From positions 372,001 through 436,000 of the forward strand of contig NZ_NGNR01000001.1 of NCBI RefSeq assembly GCF_002198115.1: 64,000 nucleotides of DNA. The letters are read 5' to 3'. Positions 8,783 to 16,380 of the stretch are shown piece after piece. Under the pieces are notes generated by a model. That model saw only the letters and a program-made list of their open reading frames with translations, ran no database searches and was not told the DNA's origin. A program made the position numbers and the translations under genes. The DNA is from Robiginitalea sediminis. Lineage in GTDB: Bacteria; Bacteroidota; Bacteroidia; Flavobacteriales; Flavobacteriaceae. Position 1 is the first letter of the stretch. Each line of letters starts with the position of its first letter.

Positions 8783-9631
8783 ATGAAAGTACAGCTCGAA
8801 TCTATCGATGGGGACTCCCCCTCCCCCTTCAGGCTCCTGCACAGCCCCAGATTGGGCGACCTGTTTTACTGGCATTTCCATCCGGAATACGAACTGGTCT
8901 ACATTGAAGGCGCCAGTGCCACCCGCCATGTGGGGAACCACATCTCCACCTACTCCGGGGCAGACCTCGTCCTGATAGGCTCCAACATCCCGCACCTGAA
9001 TTTCGACTACGGCGTTAAAGGGGATTATACCCACGAGGTGCTTCATATTAAACCGGAATTTAAGAACACGGTCCTGGATGCCTACCCTGAGATGGGGCGG
9101 CTGCGGACCTTGCTCCAAACCTCCCAGTACGGGATTGCCTTCCATGGAATCACGCGGGAAAAGGTAGGGCATGCCATGAAGCAATGGCACGCCATGGACC
9201 CCTTTTCGCGTTTTACCGACATCCTGCAAACCCTGCATCAGCTCTCCCAGAGCACCGAGTTTGAGCTCCTCCACAAAAGCCCGTATATCAACCGGTTTAA
9301 ACAGCGGGACCAGCAGCGCCTGAGATCGATCCACGCCTTTATCGAGCAGCGGTATGCCTCCCGGATCTCCTTGGGGGAAGTGGCTGCGCAGTGCCACCTG
9401 AGCCGTGAGGCGTTTTGCCGCTACTTCAAGAAGGAGACCGGGAGCACCTTTGTTACCTTCTTAAACCAGTACCGCATTGCCCATGCCCGCCGCATGCTCC
9501 TTACCGGCCATTCGGTAAGCGAAGCCTGTTTTTCCTGTGGTTTTGAAAGCCTCTCCTATTTTAACCGCATCTTCAGGAACATCACCGGGGAAAACCCCTC
9601 CCGCTTCCGGAAAAAGTCCCGGGCGACCTAG
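8783..9631 (+). CDS. AraC-family transcriptional regulator
   Basis: 282 aa. The N-terminal part (about 25-110) looks like a cupin ligand-binding domain, starting DLFYWHFHPEYELVYIEG. The C-terminal ~100 residues hold the two helix-turn-helix motifs of AraC/XylS, including ISLGEVAAQCHLSREAFCRYFKK and the second-HTH signature ACFSCGFESLSYFNRIFRN, followed by TGENPSRFRK. It probably senses a small molecule and activates the divergent dioxygenase gene and perhaps itself; this comes from context only. It ends 1 nt before the convergent lipoprotein gene. Confidence 0.88.
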   Translation: MKVQLESIDGDSPSPFRLLHSPRLGDLFYWHFHPEYELVYIEGASATRHVGNHISTYSGADLVLIGSNIPHLNFDYGVKGDYTHEVLHIKPEFKNTVLDAYPEMGRLRTLLQTSQYGIAFHGITREKVGHAMKQWHAMDPFSRFTDILQTLHQLSQSTEFELLHKSPYINRFKQRDQQRLRSIHAFIEQRYASRISLGEVAAQCHLSREAFCRYFKKETGSTFVTFLNQYRIAHARRMLLTGHSVSEACFSCGFESLSYFNRIFRNITGENPSRFRKKSRAT

Positions 9632-9632
9632 C

Positions 9633-10556
9633 TTATAGCGGGCGCCGGCGCGCTACAGACATGGATGACAGTTTCCGGGCCTCCCGTTTGGTTCCTGCCC
9701 CTGCCCCGTCCTTCAGGTAGGCCTGGTAACCACGCCCACCAAAGACGTACAGGGTGCCGCTGTCCGGGTGGTAGAGTTCCACCGTGGCATCGTCCGCCAC
9801 ATAGAGTTCAAAGTAATCGTCCCCTAGACCCTGATACTCCAGGGTGATGGTTTTCATTTCGGGTTCCCCGGGCACGTCGTAAATCCGGTAGGCCCCCTGG
9901 TAATCCCAGTAGATATCTCCCAGGGGTAGCCCCCCGGGATCCGTAGAGGAGCGGAAGGCATCCCGGCCAGCGGAGGCGAAAAACGCCAGATACCGCTCCT
10001 GGTCGAAGGCATTGGAGCGCCCCTCAGTATGGACGGCTATCCGTTCCCAGGCCGCATACTCCTGCAGGAAATAGTGGATATTGTCGTAAAACAGGCTGTC
10101 GTAGTCGAACAGGTGGCGGTCATAGCCCCGCAGGTAATAGGAGGTGTCGGACAGGGGGTCGTAGAGCTCAATGGCATTGGGGCCTTCCACATACACCTCC
10201 AGCTCCCAGAGCCCATCCAACTGGTGTACCACTTCCACAGCCCCGCTTAAGGGCGCATAGGAACCCACGGCCACCCCAAGGCCGCCCCCCGTTTTACCGA
10301 TACCCACCAGGTTGTTGTTCGCCCGCAGCACGCCACGGTCGAAACTCAGGGTAAAGGCCATCTGCAGAAAAGGGACCTCGCCTTGGCCCCGGGTCTGGTG
10401 GATGTCTACATACCACAGGTCATAGGACTCCAGGACATCGGCTGTCTGCCAGGGTGTTTCAGCTACAAAATCGTCCTCTACCCAAAGCTCTGCATAGCAG
10501 GAACCCAGAAAGAGGGACATCACGAAGAGGACAAAAGGAATGGCTTTGGTTCTCAT
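9633..10556 (-). CDS. Uncharacterised lipoprotein
   Basis: 307 aa; I do not recognise a family. The start is placed at ATG 10556 because it begins a clean lipoprotein signal (MRTKAIPFVLFVMSLFLGSC, Cys20); the open frame extends further upstream but that part is not signal-like. The mature protein is Tyr/Asp/Glu-rich, with repeated LELY/YELYDP-type segments (for example VELYHPDSGTLYVFGG near 270-285), suggesting a beta-rich extracytoplasmic protein. It is convergent with araC (1-nt gap) and divergent from gpsA. Confidence 0.65.
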   Translation of the reverse strand: MRTKAIPFVLFVMSLFLGSCYAELWVEDDFVAETPWQTADVLESYDLWYVDIHQTRGQGEVPFLQMAFTLSFDRGVLRANNNLVGIGKTGGGLGVAVGSYAPLSGAVEVVHQLDGLWELEVYVEGPNAIELYDPLSDTSYYLRGYDRHLFDYDSLFYDNIHYFLQEYAAWERIAVHTEGRSNAFDQERYLAFFASAGRDAFRSSTDPGGLPLGDIYWDYQGAYRIYDVPGEPEMKTITLEYQGLGDDYFELYVADDATVELYHPDSGTLYVFGGRGYQAYLKDGAGAGTKREARKLSSMSVARRRPL

Positions 10557-10654
10557 GACAGACAGGTTTTGGTTTGTCCCTACTCCTATACAAGAGACAT
10601 GCCAAAGTGGGAAGCCATGCCCGGATAGGGCACCGGGGCGGTCGCGAATTTTAG

Positions 10655-10662
10655 TACTTTTG
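10655..10662 (+). promoter_or_regulatory. -7 box (TACTTTTG) for gpsA
   Basis: Exact TAnnTTTG ending 15 nt before the GTG start, which supports choosing GTG 10678 as the start. Confidence 0.65.
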
Positions 10663-10677
10663 CCCAAAACCACCTAC

Positions 10678-11679
10678 GTGAAGAAAGCCACTCGGTTTGC
10701 CGTACTCGGGGGCGGGAGCTGGGCTACCGCCATTGTCAAGATGCTCTGCGAGAACCATTCGGGGGTATTGTGGTATATGCGAAACGAAGAGGCCGTAGCG
10801 CATATCCGTACCCACGGGCACAACCCCAATTACCTCAGCTCGGTCACTTTCGACACCGCCTGCCTGGACCTGACCACAGATCCGGATAAGGCGATCCGGG
10901 AGGCAGACATCCTGATTTTTGCCATCCCCTCGGCCTTCCTGGAAACCGAACTGAGCAAGGTTAGCGAATCCTTCGAAGGGAAGGCGATCTTCTCCGCCAT
11001 CAAGGGCATTGTGCCCGAATCCGGGCGAATCGTCGGGGAGCATTTCCACGAGAAATACAACATCCCGTACAAAAAAATCGGGGTTATTACCGGCCCCTGC
11101 CACGCCGAGGAAGTAGCCCAGGAAAAACTCTCCTACCTGACCATTGCCTGTTCGGACCGCGGCCTGGCCCAGAAAGTGGCACAGGCCCTCAGCAGCCCCT
11201 ATATCAAAACCAAGGTGAGCAAGGACATCATCGGCACGGAATACGCCGCCATGCTCAAGAACATCTATGCCATTGCTGCCGGGATCGCACACGGCCTGGG
11301 GTACGGAGACAACTTCCAGTCGGTCCTGATGAGCAACGCCATCAGGGAGATGAAACGGTACACCAAACGCAAGTTTAATATAGACCGCAACATCAACCAT
11401 TCGGCCTATCTGGGGGATTTACTGGTTACCGGTTACTCGGTATACAGCCGCAACCGCATGTTCGGGAATATGATCGGCAAGGGGTACACCGTTAAAAGCG
11501 CCATGATGGAGATGAACATGGTTGCCGAGGGGTATTATGCCGCCAAGAGCGCCTATGAGATCAAAGAAGGCTTCGAGAAGAAGGTTAAAACCCCCATCAT
11601 AGATGCGGTCTACAAGGTGCTCTACCAGGGCAGGAATGCCAAAAAGGTCTTTGCGGAACTGGCCGATAAGCTCAGTTAG
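10678..11679 (+). CDS. gpsA: NAD(P)-dependent glycerol-3-phosphate dehydrogenase
   Basis: 333 aa cytoplasmic enzyme reducing dihydroxyacetone phosphate to sn-glycerol-3-phosphate for phospholipid synthesis. The N-terminal RFAVLGGGSWATAIVKML is the Rossmann NAD(P) site (GxGSWxTA), GPCHAEEVA near 139-147 matches the family GPSxAxEVA motif, and YAAMLKNIYAIAAGIAHGLGYGDN is the conserved helical substrate region. GTG at 10678 is chosen: it gives the usual length and lies just after a -7 box. The stop TAG shares 4 nt with the stop of convergent glpD, so the anabolic and catabolic G3P dehydrogenases face each other. Confidence 0.93.
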   Translation: MKKATRFAVLGGGSWATAIVKMLCENHSGVLWYMRNEEAVAHIRTHGHNPNYLSSVTFDTACLDLTTDPDKAIREADILIFAIPSAFLETELSKVSESFEGKAIFSAIKGIVPESGRIVGEHFHEKYNIPYKKIGVITGPCHAEEVAQEKLSYLTIACSDRGLAQKVAQALSSPYIKTKVSKDIIGTEYAAMLKNIYAIAAGIAHGLGYGDNFQSVLMSNAIREMKRYTKRKFNIDRNINHSAYLGDLLVTGYSVYSRNRMFGNMIGKGYTVKSAMMEMNMVAEGYYAAKSAYEIKEGFEKKVKTPIIDAVYKVLYQGRNAKKVFAELADKLS

Positions 11680-13343
11680 GGCTCCAGGGAAAAACGGGAA
11701 TGCGCCTCAAGGGTAGCTTCCATCTCCTCCAACCACGCGTTTTTAACTTCGGCACCGGCACCGGTAGCCGCTGCGCAGTAGTCCGCAACCGCCTTCAGGT
11801 GGCGGCGCACGCTGTGAATATCGAAGTACAGGCGACCCGTCCGCTGGATAAAGAAATCCATGGGGGTGTGTACCATTTCATAGTCCAGGCCAAACTGCAG
11901 TTCTGCCTTCACCAGGCGCCGCTCGGAATCCGCATCGGTAAGCCCATCGAAAGTCCCGAGAATGACCTCCGTCTGCTTGCCGTAAGTAGTCACCAGGTAC
12001 CAGGCTGCCTGCCGCTCTAACCCGTGGGGCTGGAGGCGTTCGGCTACCTGGTCGATATACTTCCCAACCGCTTTGAACTTCTTGAAATCATTGCCGCATA
12101 GGGGGATCTGGTCGGTAATACAAGCGCCAACCTCCCGGCTGTGCGCCTCCTCCATCTCCTTAACCACGCGGTTAACAGCCCGTTCCGCCATTTTCCTGTA
12201 CCCGGTAAGCTTGCCCCCTGCAATACTTATGAGTCCGGAGTCTGAAGTAAAGATCTCATCCTTGCGGGAGAGCTCGGAGGCAGACTTGCCCTCCTCGTGG
12301 ATCAGGGGGCGCAGGCCTGCCCAGGAAGACTCCACGTCGGAGAGTTCCAGTTCTATGGAAGGGAACATATTGTTGACGGCCGAAATGAGGTAGATGGCAT
12401 CGGCAAGGTCCGTGTGTACCTGGTCCTTATCGCCGTCGTAGTTGGTATCGGTGGTGCCTACGTAGGTGACCCGCCCCCTGGGGATGGCAAAGATCATCCG
12501 GCCGTCCGGGACATCGAAATAAACACTCTGGCGCACCGGGAGTTTTTCATAGGGGAAGACCAGGTGTACCCCCTTGGTGAGGTGCAGGCGTTTGCCCGTC
12601 CTGCTCTTGTTGGCGCTGCGCAACTCGTCTACCCAGGGTCCGGCGGCATTGATGACGTAGGCAGCCCGAAAGGCGTGCTGCCCGCCCGAAACCAGGTCGG
12701 TGCCCAGAACCCCGGATACCCGGCCGGAAGTGTCATAGCTGAAATCGTCCACCTGCAGGTAATTCAGGGCTGTAGCCCCATACCCCAGGGCCGTCTTGAT
12801 GTTTTCAATAGTAAGTCGTGCATCGTCCGTGCGGTACTCGGCATAATACCCGGCCCCCTTCAGGAGCTTCTTGGGCAGCAGGGGTTCCCGGCCAAGGGCT
12901 TCCTTTTTTTCGAGCATCTGCCGCTTGTCTTCCCCCGTTACCTGGGCCAGGATGTCGTATACCTTGAGGCCGATGGAGGTAAGCCACTTGCCGTAGGACC
13001 CCCCTTCGATAAGGGGCAGCAGCATCTTCTCGGGCAGTACCAGGTGGGGAGCCAGCTTGTGGACGATCGCCCTTTCGGAACCCACTTCCTTGACCAGCCA
13101 GAAATCGAATTGCTTGAGGTAGCGCAACCCCCCGTGGATGAGCTTGGTGGATTTACTGCTGGTGCCCGAGGCAAAATCGCCCTTTTCCAGCAAGAGGGTC
13201 TTAAGACCCCTGGCACTGGCATCCAGGGCAATCCCGGCCCCGGTAATGCCTCCCCCTATTACGATAAGATCGAAGGCCTGGTCTTGTACTTGTGCTAGCT
13301 GTTCTTTCCTGTTCCGGCCGGAGAAAGGCTGGGGTTCCGTCAT
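11676..13343 (-). CDS. glpD: FAD-dependent glycerol-3-phosphate dehydrogenase
   Basis: 555 aa membrane-associated flavoprotein oxidising glycerol-3-phosphate to dihydroxyacetone phosphate with transfer of electrons to quinone. It has the dinucleotide-binding LIVIGGGITGAGIALDASARG near 26-46, the GlpD signatures SSKSTKLIHGGLRYL near 62-76 and YVGTTDTNYDGD near 291-302, and a C-terminal GlpD helical domain. No glpK or glpF lies beside it. It has its own -7 box, so it is probably not merely read through from the two small genes upstream. Confidence 0.93.
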   Translation of the reverse strand: MTEPQPFSGRNRKEQLAQVQDQAFDLIVIGGGITGAGIALDASARGLKTLLLEKGDFASGTSSKSTKLIHGGLRYLKQFDFWLVKEVGSERAIVHKLAPHLVLPEKMLLPLIEGGSYGKWLTSIGLKVYDILAQVTGEDKRQMLEKKEALGREPLLPKKLLKGAGYYAEYRTDDARLTIENIKTALGYGATALNYLQVDDFSYDTSGRVSGVLGTDLVSGGQHAFRAAYVINAAGPWVDELRSANKSRTGKRLHLTKGVHLVFPYEKLPVRQSVYFDVPDGRMIFAIPRGRVTYVGTTDTNYDGDKDQVHTDLADAIYLISAVNNMFPSIELELSDVESSWAGLRPLIHEEGKSASELSRKDEIFTSDSGLISIAGGKLTGYRKMAERAVNRVVKEMEEAHSREVGACITDQIPLCGNDFKKFKAVGKYIDQVAERLQPHGLERQAAWYLVTTYGKQTEVILGTFDGLTDADSERRLVKAELQFGLDYEMVHTPMDFFIQRTGRLYFDIHSVRRHLKAVADYCAAATGAGAEVKNAWLEEMEATLEAHSRFSLEP

Positions 13344-13362
13344 GGCAATTCCGTTTTTTTTT

Positions 13363-13370
13363 CAAAAATA
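13363..13370 (-). promoter_or_regulatory. -7 box (TATTTTTG) for glpD
   Basis: Exact TAnnTTTG on the minus strand ending 19 nt before the ATG. It lies inside an AATTCCG...CGGAATT inverted repeat (about 13347-13380), a possible operator. Confidence 0.55.
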
Positions 13371-13397
13371 CAGCGGAATTCCCGGGCAGCAAGGGGG

Positions 13398-13712
13398 CTA
13401 TTCCCCGCGTTCGAAGTGGTAGGCCCGTTCCACCCTGCAAATACGGATGCTGTACTGGCTGTACCACTTGTCCCTGCCCCATTTTTGGGCCAGCTGGTGG
13501 TCTGCCTGCTCTTTCCAGGCCGCGATGGCCTGAAGGGAATCCCAGTAGCTCACGGTAATCCCTACCTCCTCCCTGGCGTGTTCCACCCCCAGATACCCGG
13601 GCTGCCGGGAGGCGAGGTCCATCATGGCATCGGCCATCCGGGCGTACCCTTCATCGGTTTCGGTCCGCACCGAAGTGAAGATTACGGCATAGTAGGGCGG
13701 GTCGGGCATCAT
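13398..13712 (-). CDS. ABM-like (antibiotic biosynthesis monooxygenase) small protein
   Basis: 104 aa dimeric alpha/beta-barrel type protein. YYAVIFTSVRTE opens the first strand, PGYLGVEHAREEVGITVSYWDSLQAIAAWKEQADH carries the PG(Y/F)xG, SYWxSxxAxxxW pattern of ABM proteins, and it ends with a strand. Flavobacterial homologues are annotated only as ABM-like; heme degradation or quinol oxidation are known roles of relatives. The start overlaps the stop of the upstream gene (ATGATG/TGA), indicating coupled translation in a two-gene unit. Confidence 0.8.
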   Translation of the reverse strand: MMPDPPYYAVIFTSVRTETDEGYARMADAMMDLASRQPGYLGVEHAREEVGITVSYWDSLQAIAAWKEQADHQLAQKWGRDKWYSQYSIRICRVERAYHFERGE

Positions 13713-14065
13713 TGCAGATACTGTTTTTCGAGGAAATACCCCACAATGGCCTCCTTCATGAGCACTGCCTGTTCCCCTGCTTTCAGGGTAGGCAGGGGCT
13801 CCTCCAGGGTATAATGCGGCCACCCGTCGGCATCGAAGTAATCGAAACGGTAATACCCGTAGGGCTCCAGCAACCGGCAGATGGCGATGTGCATGAGGTT
13901 TACCTTCTCGTCTTTCTTAAACGTTCGGTGCAGCTGCCCGAGCTCCTGTACGCCTATCAGGTAAATGATAGCGTCCAGGTCCAGGGGCGCCCCTTCCGCA
14001 AACTGGTCGGAGAGTTTCCGAACCAGGAGTTCCCATCGCTCCTTTAGCTGTTCATCCCGGGCCAT
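13709..14065 (-). CDS. Conserved-looking small protein of unknown function
   Basis: 118 aa; not recognised. It is acidic and predicted mostly helical, beginning MARDEQLKERWELLVRKLSDQF, with a hydrophobic LDAIIYLIGVQELGQL helix near 30-45 and a Tyr/Phe-rich YGYYRFDYFDADGWPHY stretch near 69-85. No signal peptide or cysteine pair. Its stop overlaps the start of the ABM gene by 4 nt. A -7-like TACCTTAG lies 36 nt upstream, overlapping a perfect palindrome shared with the divergent cvpA promoter. Confidence 0.7.
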   Translation of the reverse strand: MARDEQLKERWELLVRKLSDQFAEGAPLDLDAIIYLIGVQELGQLHRTFKKDEKVNLMHIAICRLLEPYGYYRFDYFDADGWPHYTLEEPLPTLKAGEQAVLMKEAIVGYFLEKQYLQ

Positions 14066-14089
14066 ATCCGAAGTGTCTTTTGGTTTGGT

Positions 14090-14104
14090 TTAGCGGTCCG
14101 CTAA
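14090..14104. promoter_or_regulatory. 15-bp perfect palindrome between divergent promoters
   Basis: TTAGCGG-T-CCGCTAA. Its right arm overlaps the minus-strand -7-like box TACCTTAG (14101-14108) and lies where the -33 element of the cvpA promoter would be (-7 at 14122-14129). The position suits an operator acting on both genes. The regulator is unknown. Confidence 0.5.
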
Positions 14105-14121
14105 GGTACAAATCAATAGGC

Positions 14122-14129
14122 TATATTTG
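14122..14129 (+). promoter_or_regulatory. -7 box (TATATTTG) for cvpA
   Basis: Exact TAnnTTTG ending 13 nt before the GTG start at 14143. Confidence 0.6.
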
Positions 14130-14142
14130 CCAAAAGCCTGTT

Positions 14143-14634
14143 GTGGTACTACTCGACATCATCCTGGGGTTGCTCCTGGCCTATGGCCTTTTCAAGGGGT
14201 TGAAAAACGGCCTGCTGCTGGAACTCGCCTCGGTCATCGCCCTGGTAGCCGGAATCTATGGGGCCATCCACTTTTCCTACGTTGCCGGGGACTACCTGGG
14301 CGAGCGGTTGGAATGGGACCCCCGGTACATCAAAATCGCCGCCCTGATCATCACTTTCTGCGCCATTGTCCTGGCCGTACACCTATTGGGCAAATTCCTG
14401 ACCCGGATTGCGGATTTTGCCATGTTGGGAATTGTCAACACCATTGCCGGCGGGGCCTTCGGCCTGCTTAAGGCAGGGGTTATCCTGGCAGCCCTGCTGA
14501 TATTTTTCGACCACCTGAATGCCAATATAGGCCTGGTGGACGACGCTACCCTTGAGAATTCGGAGTTGTACCCGCTTATCCGCAACTTCGGCTACCTGGT
14601 TTTCCATTGGGTCGTGGAGCGGCCAAGCCCCTGA
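14143..14634 (+). CDS. cvpA: CvpA-family membrane protein
   Basis: 163 aa with four hydrophobic segments. LLDIILGLLLAYGLFKGLKNGLLLELASVIALVAGIYGA opens the protein, and GIVNTIAGGAFGLLKAGVILAALLIFF is the conserved last pair, as in CvpA. The family is needed for colicin V export in E. coli and for envelope and bile-stress tolerance elsewhere; the molecular role is unclear. GTG 14143 is chosen because it follows the -7 box closely and starts right at the first helix. Confidence 0.83.
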   Translation: MVLLDIILGLLLAYGLFKGLKNGLLLELASVIALVAGIYGAIHFSYVAGDYLGERLEWDPRYIKIAALIITFCAIVLAVHLLGKFLTRIADFAMLGIVNTIAGGAFGLLKAGVILAALLIFFDHLNANIGLVDDATLENSELYPLIRNFGYLVFHWVVERPSP

Positions 14635-14817
14635 CCCCTAAGGCATTCATCCTCAGAAAATGACTGTTCCCCGAGAGAATTGGCAAATGGTCGAAAAAAA
14701 CGCCCCATTGCCTGACCCGGGCGACATATTTCCTTAATATTACCCTCCTGGCTGAGAAGCCGGGACGAAAAGATCCCCCAATCTTTCCGCCTGACCTGCT
14801 TGCAACGAGAACACCCC

Positions 14818-15297
14818 ATGAAACGAATTCTGCAAGCAGCCATTTTGGTGCTAGTTGTGGCCTTTGCATCCTCGTGCAGCAAGGAAGCCATCGAGTCTGT
14901 CCCTGCCCCGGAGGCAGAAAATGTCCCCGCCGTAGAACAGGCCCTTTTACAAATGGTCAATGAATACCGCGCCCAACAGGGGCACCAACCCCTGTCCTTT
15001 AGCCCGGTGGCCTATTCTTACGCCAACGCCCACACGGATTATATGATCGCCTCGGGAGAAATCAGCCACTATAACTTCAGTGCCCGCGCCCAGGATATCA
15101 CCCGTGAGGCAGATGCCAAGGCTGTGGCCGAAAATGTGGCCAAGGACTATCCGGATGCGGAATCTGCCCTGCAAGGATGGTTACAGAGCGAATCGCACCG
15201 CAAAACCATTGAAGGCACCTTTTCGCACACGGCCATCAGCGTGAAAAAAGCGCCGGACGGCAGCCTGTTCTTCACCCAGTTGTTCTACCTTAAATAA
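14818..15297 (+). CDS. CAP/SCP-domain lipoprotein
   Basis: 159 aa. Lipoprotein signal MKRILQAAILVLVVAFASSC (Cys20), then a CAP domain: LLQMVNEYRAQQGHQPLSFSP near 46-66, ANAHTDYMI, the SGEISHYNF histidine, and ENVAKDYPDAESALQGWLQSESHRKTIEG, the EN..W..S..HR motif. Bacterial CAP proteins bind lipids, glycans or metals or act as peptidases; no specific role can be given. The gene stands alone after a 183-nt gap in which I see no further gene. Confidence 0.87.
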   Translation: MKRILQAAILVLVVAFASSCSKEAIESVPAPEAENVPAVEQALLQMVNEYRAQQGHQPLSFSPVAYSYANAHTDYMIASGEISHYNFSARAQDITREADAKAVAENVAKDYPDAESALQGWLQSESHRKTIEGTFSHTAISVKKAPDGSLFFTQLFYLK

Positions 15298-15376
15298 CCG
15301 CTTTCGCCCGGGGGCTGCATTGGGCCTATCCCAACGCTTTTCGTACCTTTCCCGAAAGGAATGAAAACTGTTTGCT

Positions 15377-15922
15377 ATGGCTGTAGCCCCTCCCTTTAAC
15401 CTGCATGCCTGGTTGGAAAAAAACCGGGATAAACTCAAACCCCCGGTAGGGAACAAAAATCTCTATACCGAATCGGAGGACTATATCGTGATGGTGGTTG
15501 CAGGCCCCAATGCTCGTAAGGACTATCACTACAACGAAACCGAAGAACTCTTTTACCAGTTGGAAGGCGAAATCCGGGTCCATATCCAGGAGGATGGGCG
15601 CAAAAAGACCTTTCGGCTAGGGCCGGGCGACATGTACCTGCATCCCGCGGGCATCCCGCACTCCCCGGAACGACTGGAAGGTTCAATAGGTCTTGTTGTA
15701 GAACGCAGGCGCGATGGCCTCGACGCTGAGGACGGCCTTATGTGGTTCTGCGATTCCTGCAACAACAAGTTGTACGAAGCCAGATTCCCGCTGCGCGATA
15801 TCGAAAAGGATTTCCTGGCGCATTTTGAAAAATTCTACGGCTCGGAAGCCCTGAGGACGTGTTCAAAATGCGGAACCGTCATGGAGGCTGACCCGCGGTT
15901 TGTCGCCGATAACCCCGAATAG
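15377..15922 (+). CDS. nbaC: 3-hydroxyanthranilate 3,4-dioxygenase
   Basis: 181 aa cupin Fe(II) extradiol enzyme opening the ring of 3-hydroxyanthranilate to 2-amino-3-carboxymuconate semialdehyde (kynurenine route of tryptophan breakdown or quinolinate/NAD synthesis). The residues fall at the positions known for the Cupriavidus enzyme: Arg47, iron ligands His51, Glu57 and His95, substrate residues Arg99 and Glu110, and the rubredoxin-like Cys125, Cys128, Cys162, Cys165 cluster. No kynureninase or monooxygenase gene is in the window. It is followed immediately by a DUF1304 gene and then an aldehyde dehydrogenase gene. Confidence 0.93.
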   Translation: MAVAPPFNLHAWLEKNRDKLKPPVGNKNLYTESEDYIVMVVAGPNARKDYHYNETEELFYQLEGEIRVHIQEDGRKKTFRLGPGDMYLHPAGIPHSPERLEGSIGLVVERRRDGLDAEDGLMWFCDSCNNKLYEARFPLRDIEKDFLAHFEKFYGSEALRTCSKCGTVMEADPRFVADNPE

Positions 15923-15924
15923 GG

Positions 15925-16296
15925 ATGCGGCTCATGGCACAGGTGCTCATTGGCATCATCGCATTGGAACACCTCTATTTCCTCTGGTTGGAAATGTTTG
16001 CCTGGACCTCCCGCGGCCCCCGGGTCTTTAGTATGCTGCCGAAAACGCTGTTTGAACCCACCCGGAAACTGGCTGCCAACCAGGGCCTGTACAATGGGTT
16101 CCTTGCGGGCGGCCTGCTTTGGTCGCTGCTGATAGAAGACCCACTGTGGAGCAGCAACGTGGCTGCGTTCTTCCTGTGCTGCGTGGCCCTGGCCGGCATT
16201 TATGGGGGGTGGAGTGCGCACCGGAAAATCTTTTTTGTACAAGGGTTACCGGCCCTTGTAGCCCTGCTCCTGCTCTACCTGGCCCTTCACCCATAA
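15925..16296 (+). CDS. DUF1304-family small membrane protein
   Basis: 123 aa with four hydrophobic segments and the DUF1304 pattern: ALEHLYFLWLEMFAW near the N-terminus, ANQGLYNGFLAGGLLW near 51-66, and a central VALAGIYGGWSA. Function unknown. It begins 2 nt after the dioxygenase stop and is surely cotranscribed. A start at the second Met (MAQVL) is possible. Confidence 0.83.
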   Translation: MRLMAQVLIGIIALEHLYFLWLEMFAWTSRGPRVFSMLPKTLFEPTRKLAANQGLYNGFLAGGLLWSLLIEDPLWSSNVAAFFLCCVALAGIYGGWSAHRKIFFVQGLPALVALLLLYLALHP

Positions 16297-16336
16297 GAAT
16301 TATGGCCTGGGGCATGGGAAGGGGGAGGAGATTTCG

Positions 16337-16344
16337 TAATTTTG
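16337..16344 (+). promoter_or_regulatory. -7 box (TAATTTTG) for the ALDH7 gene
   Basis: Exact TAnnTTTG 36 nt before the ATG; the aldehyde dehydrogenase may therefore be transcribed separately from the dioxygenase. Confidence 0.55.
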
Positions 16345-16380
16345 TCACAGATTTAACAAGAAAGACTTAAAAAGTTAGAA

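Noticed and set aside
10557-10673. N-terminal extension of the 9.6-10.5 kb lipoprotein
   Set aside because: It would hide a clean lipoprotein signal starting at 10556 and run into the gpsA promoter.
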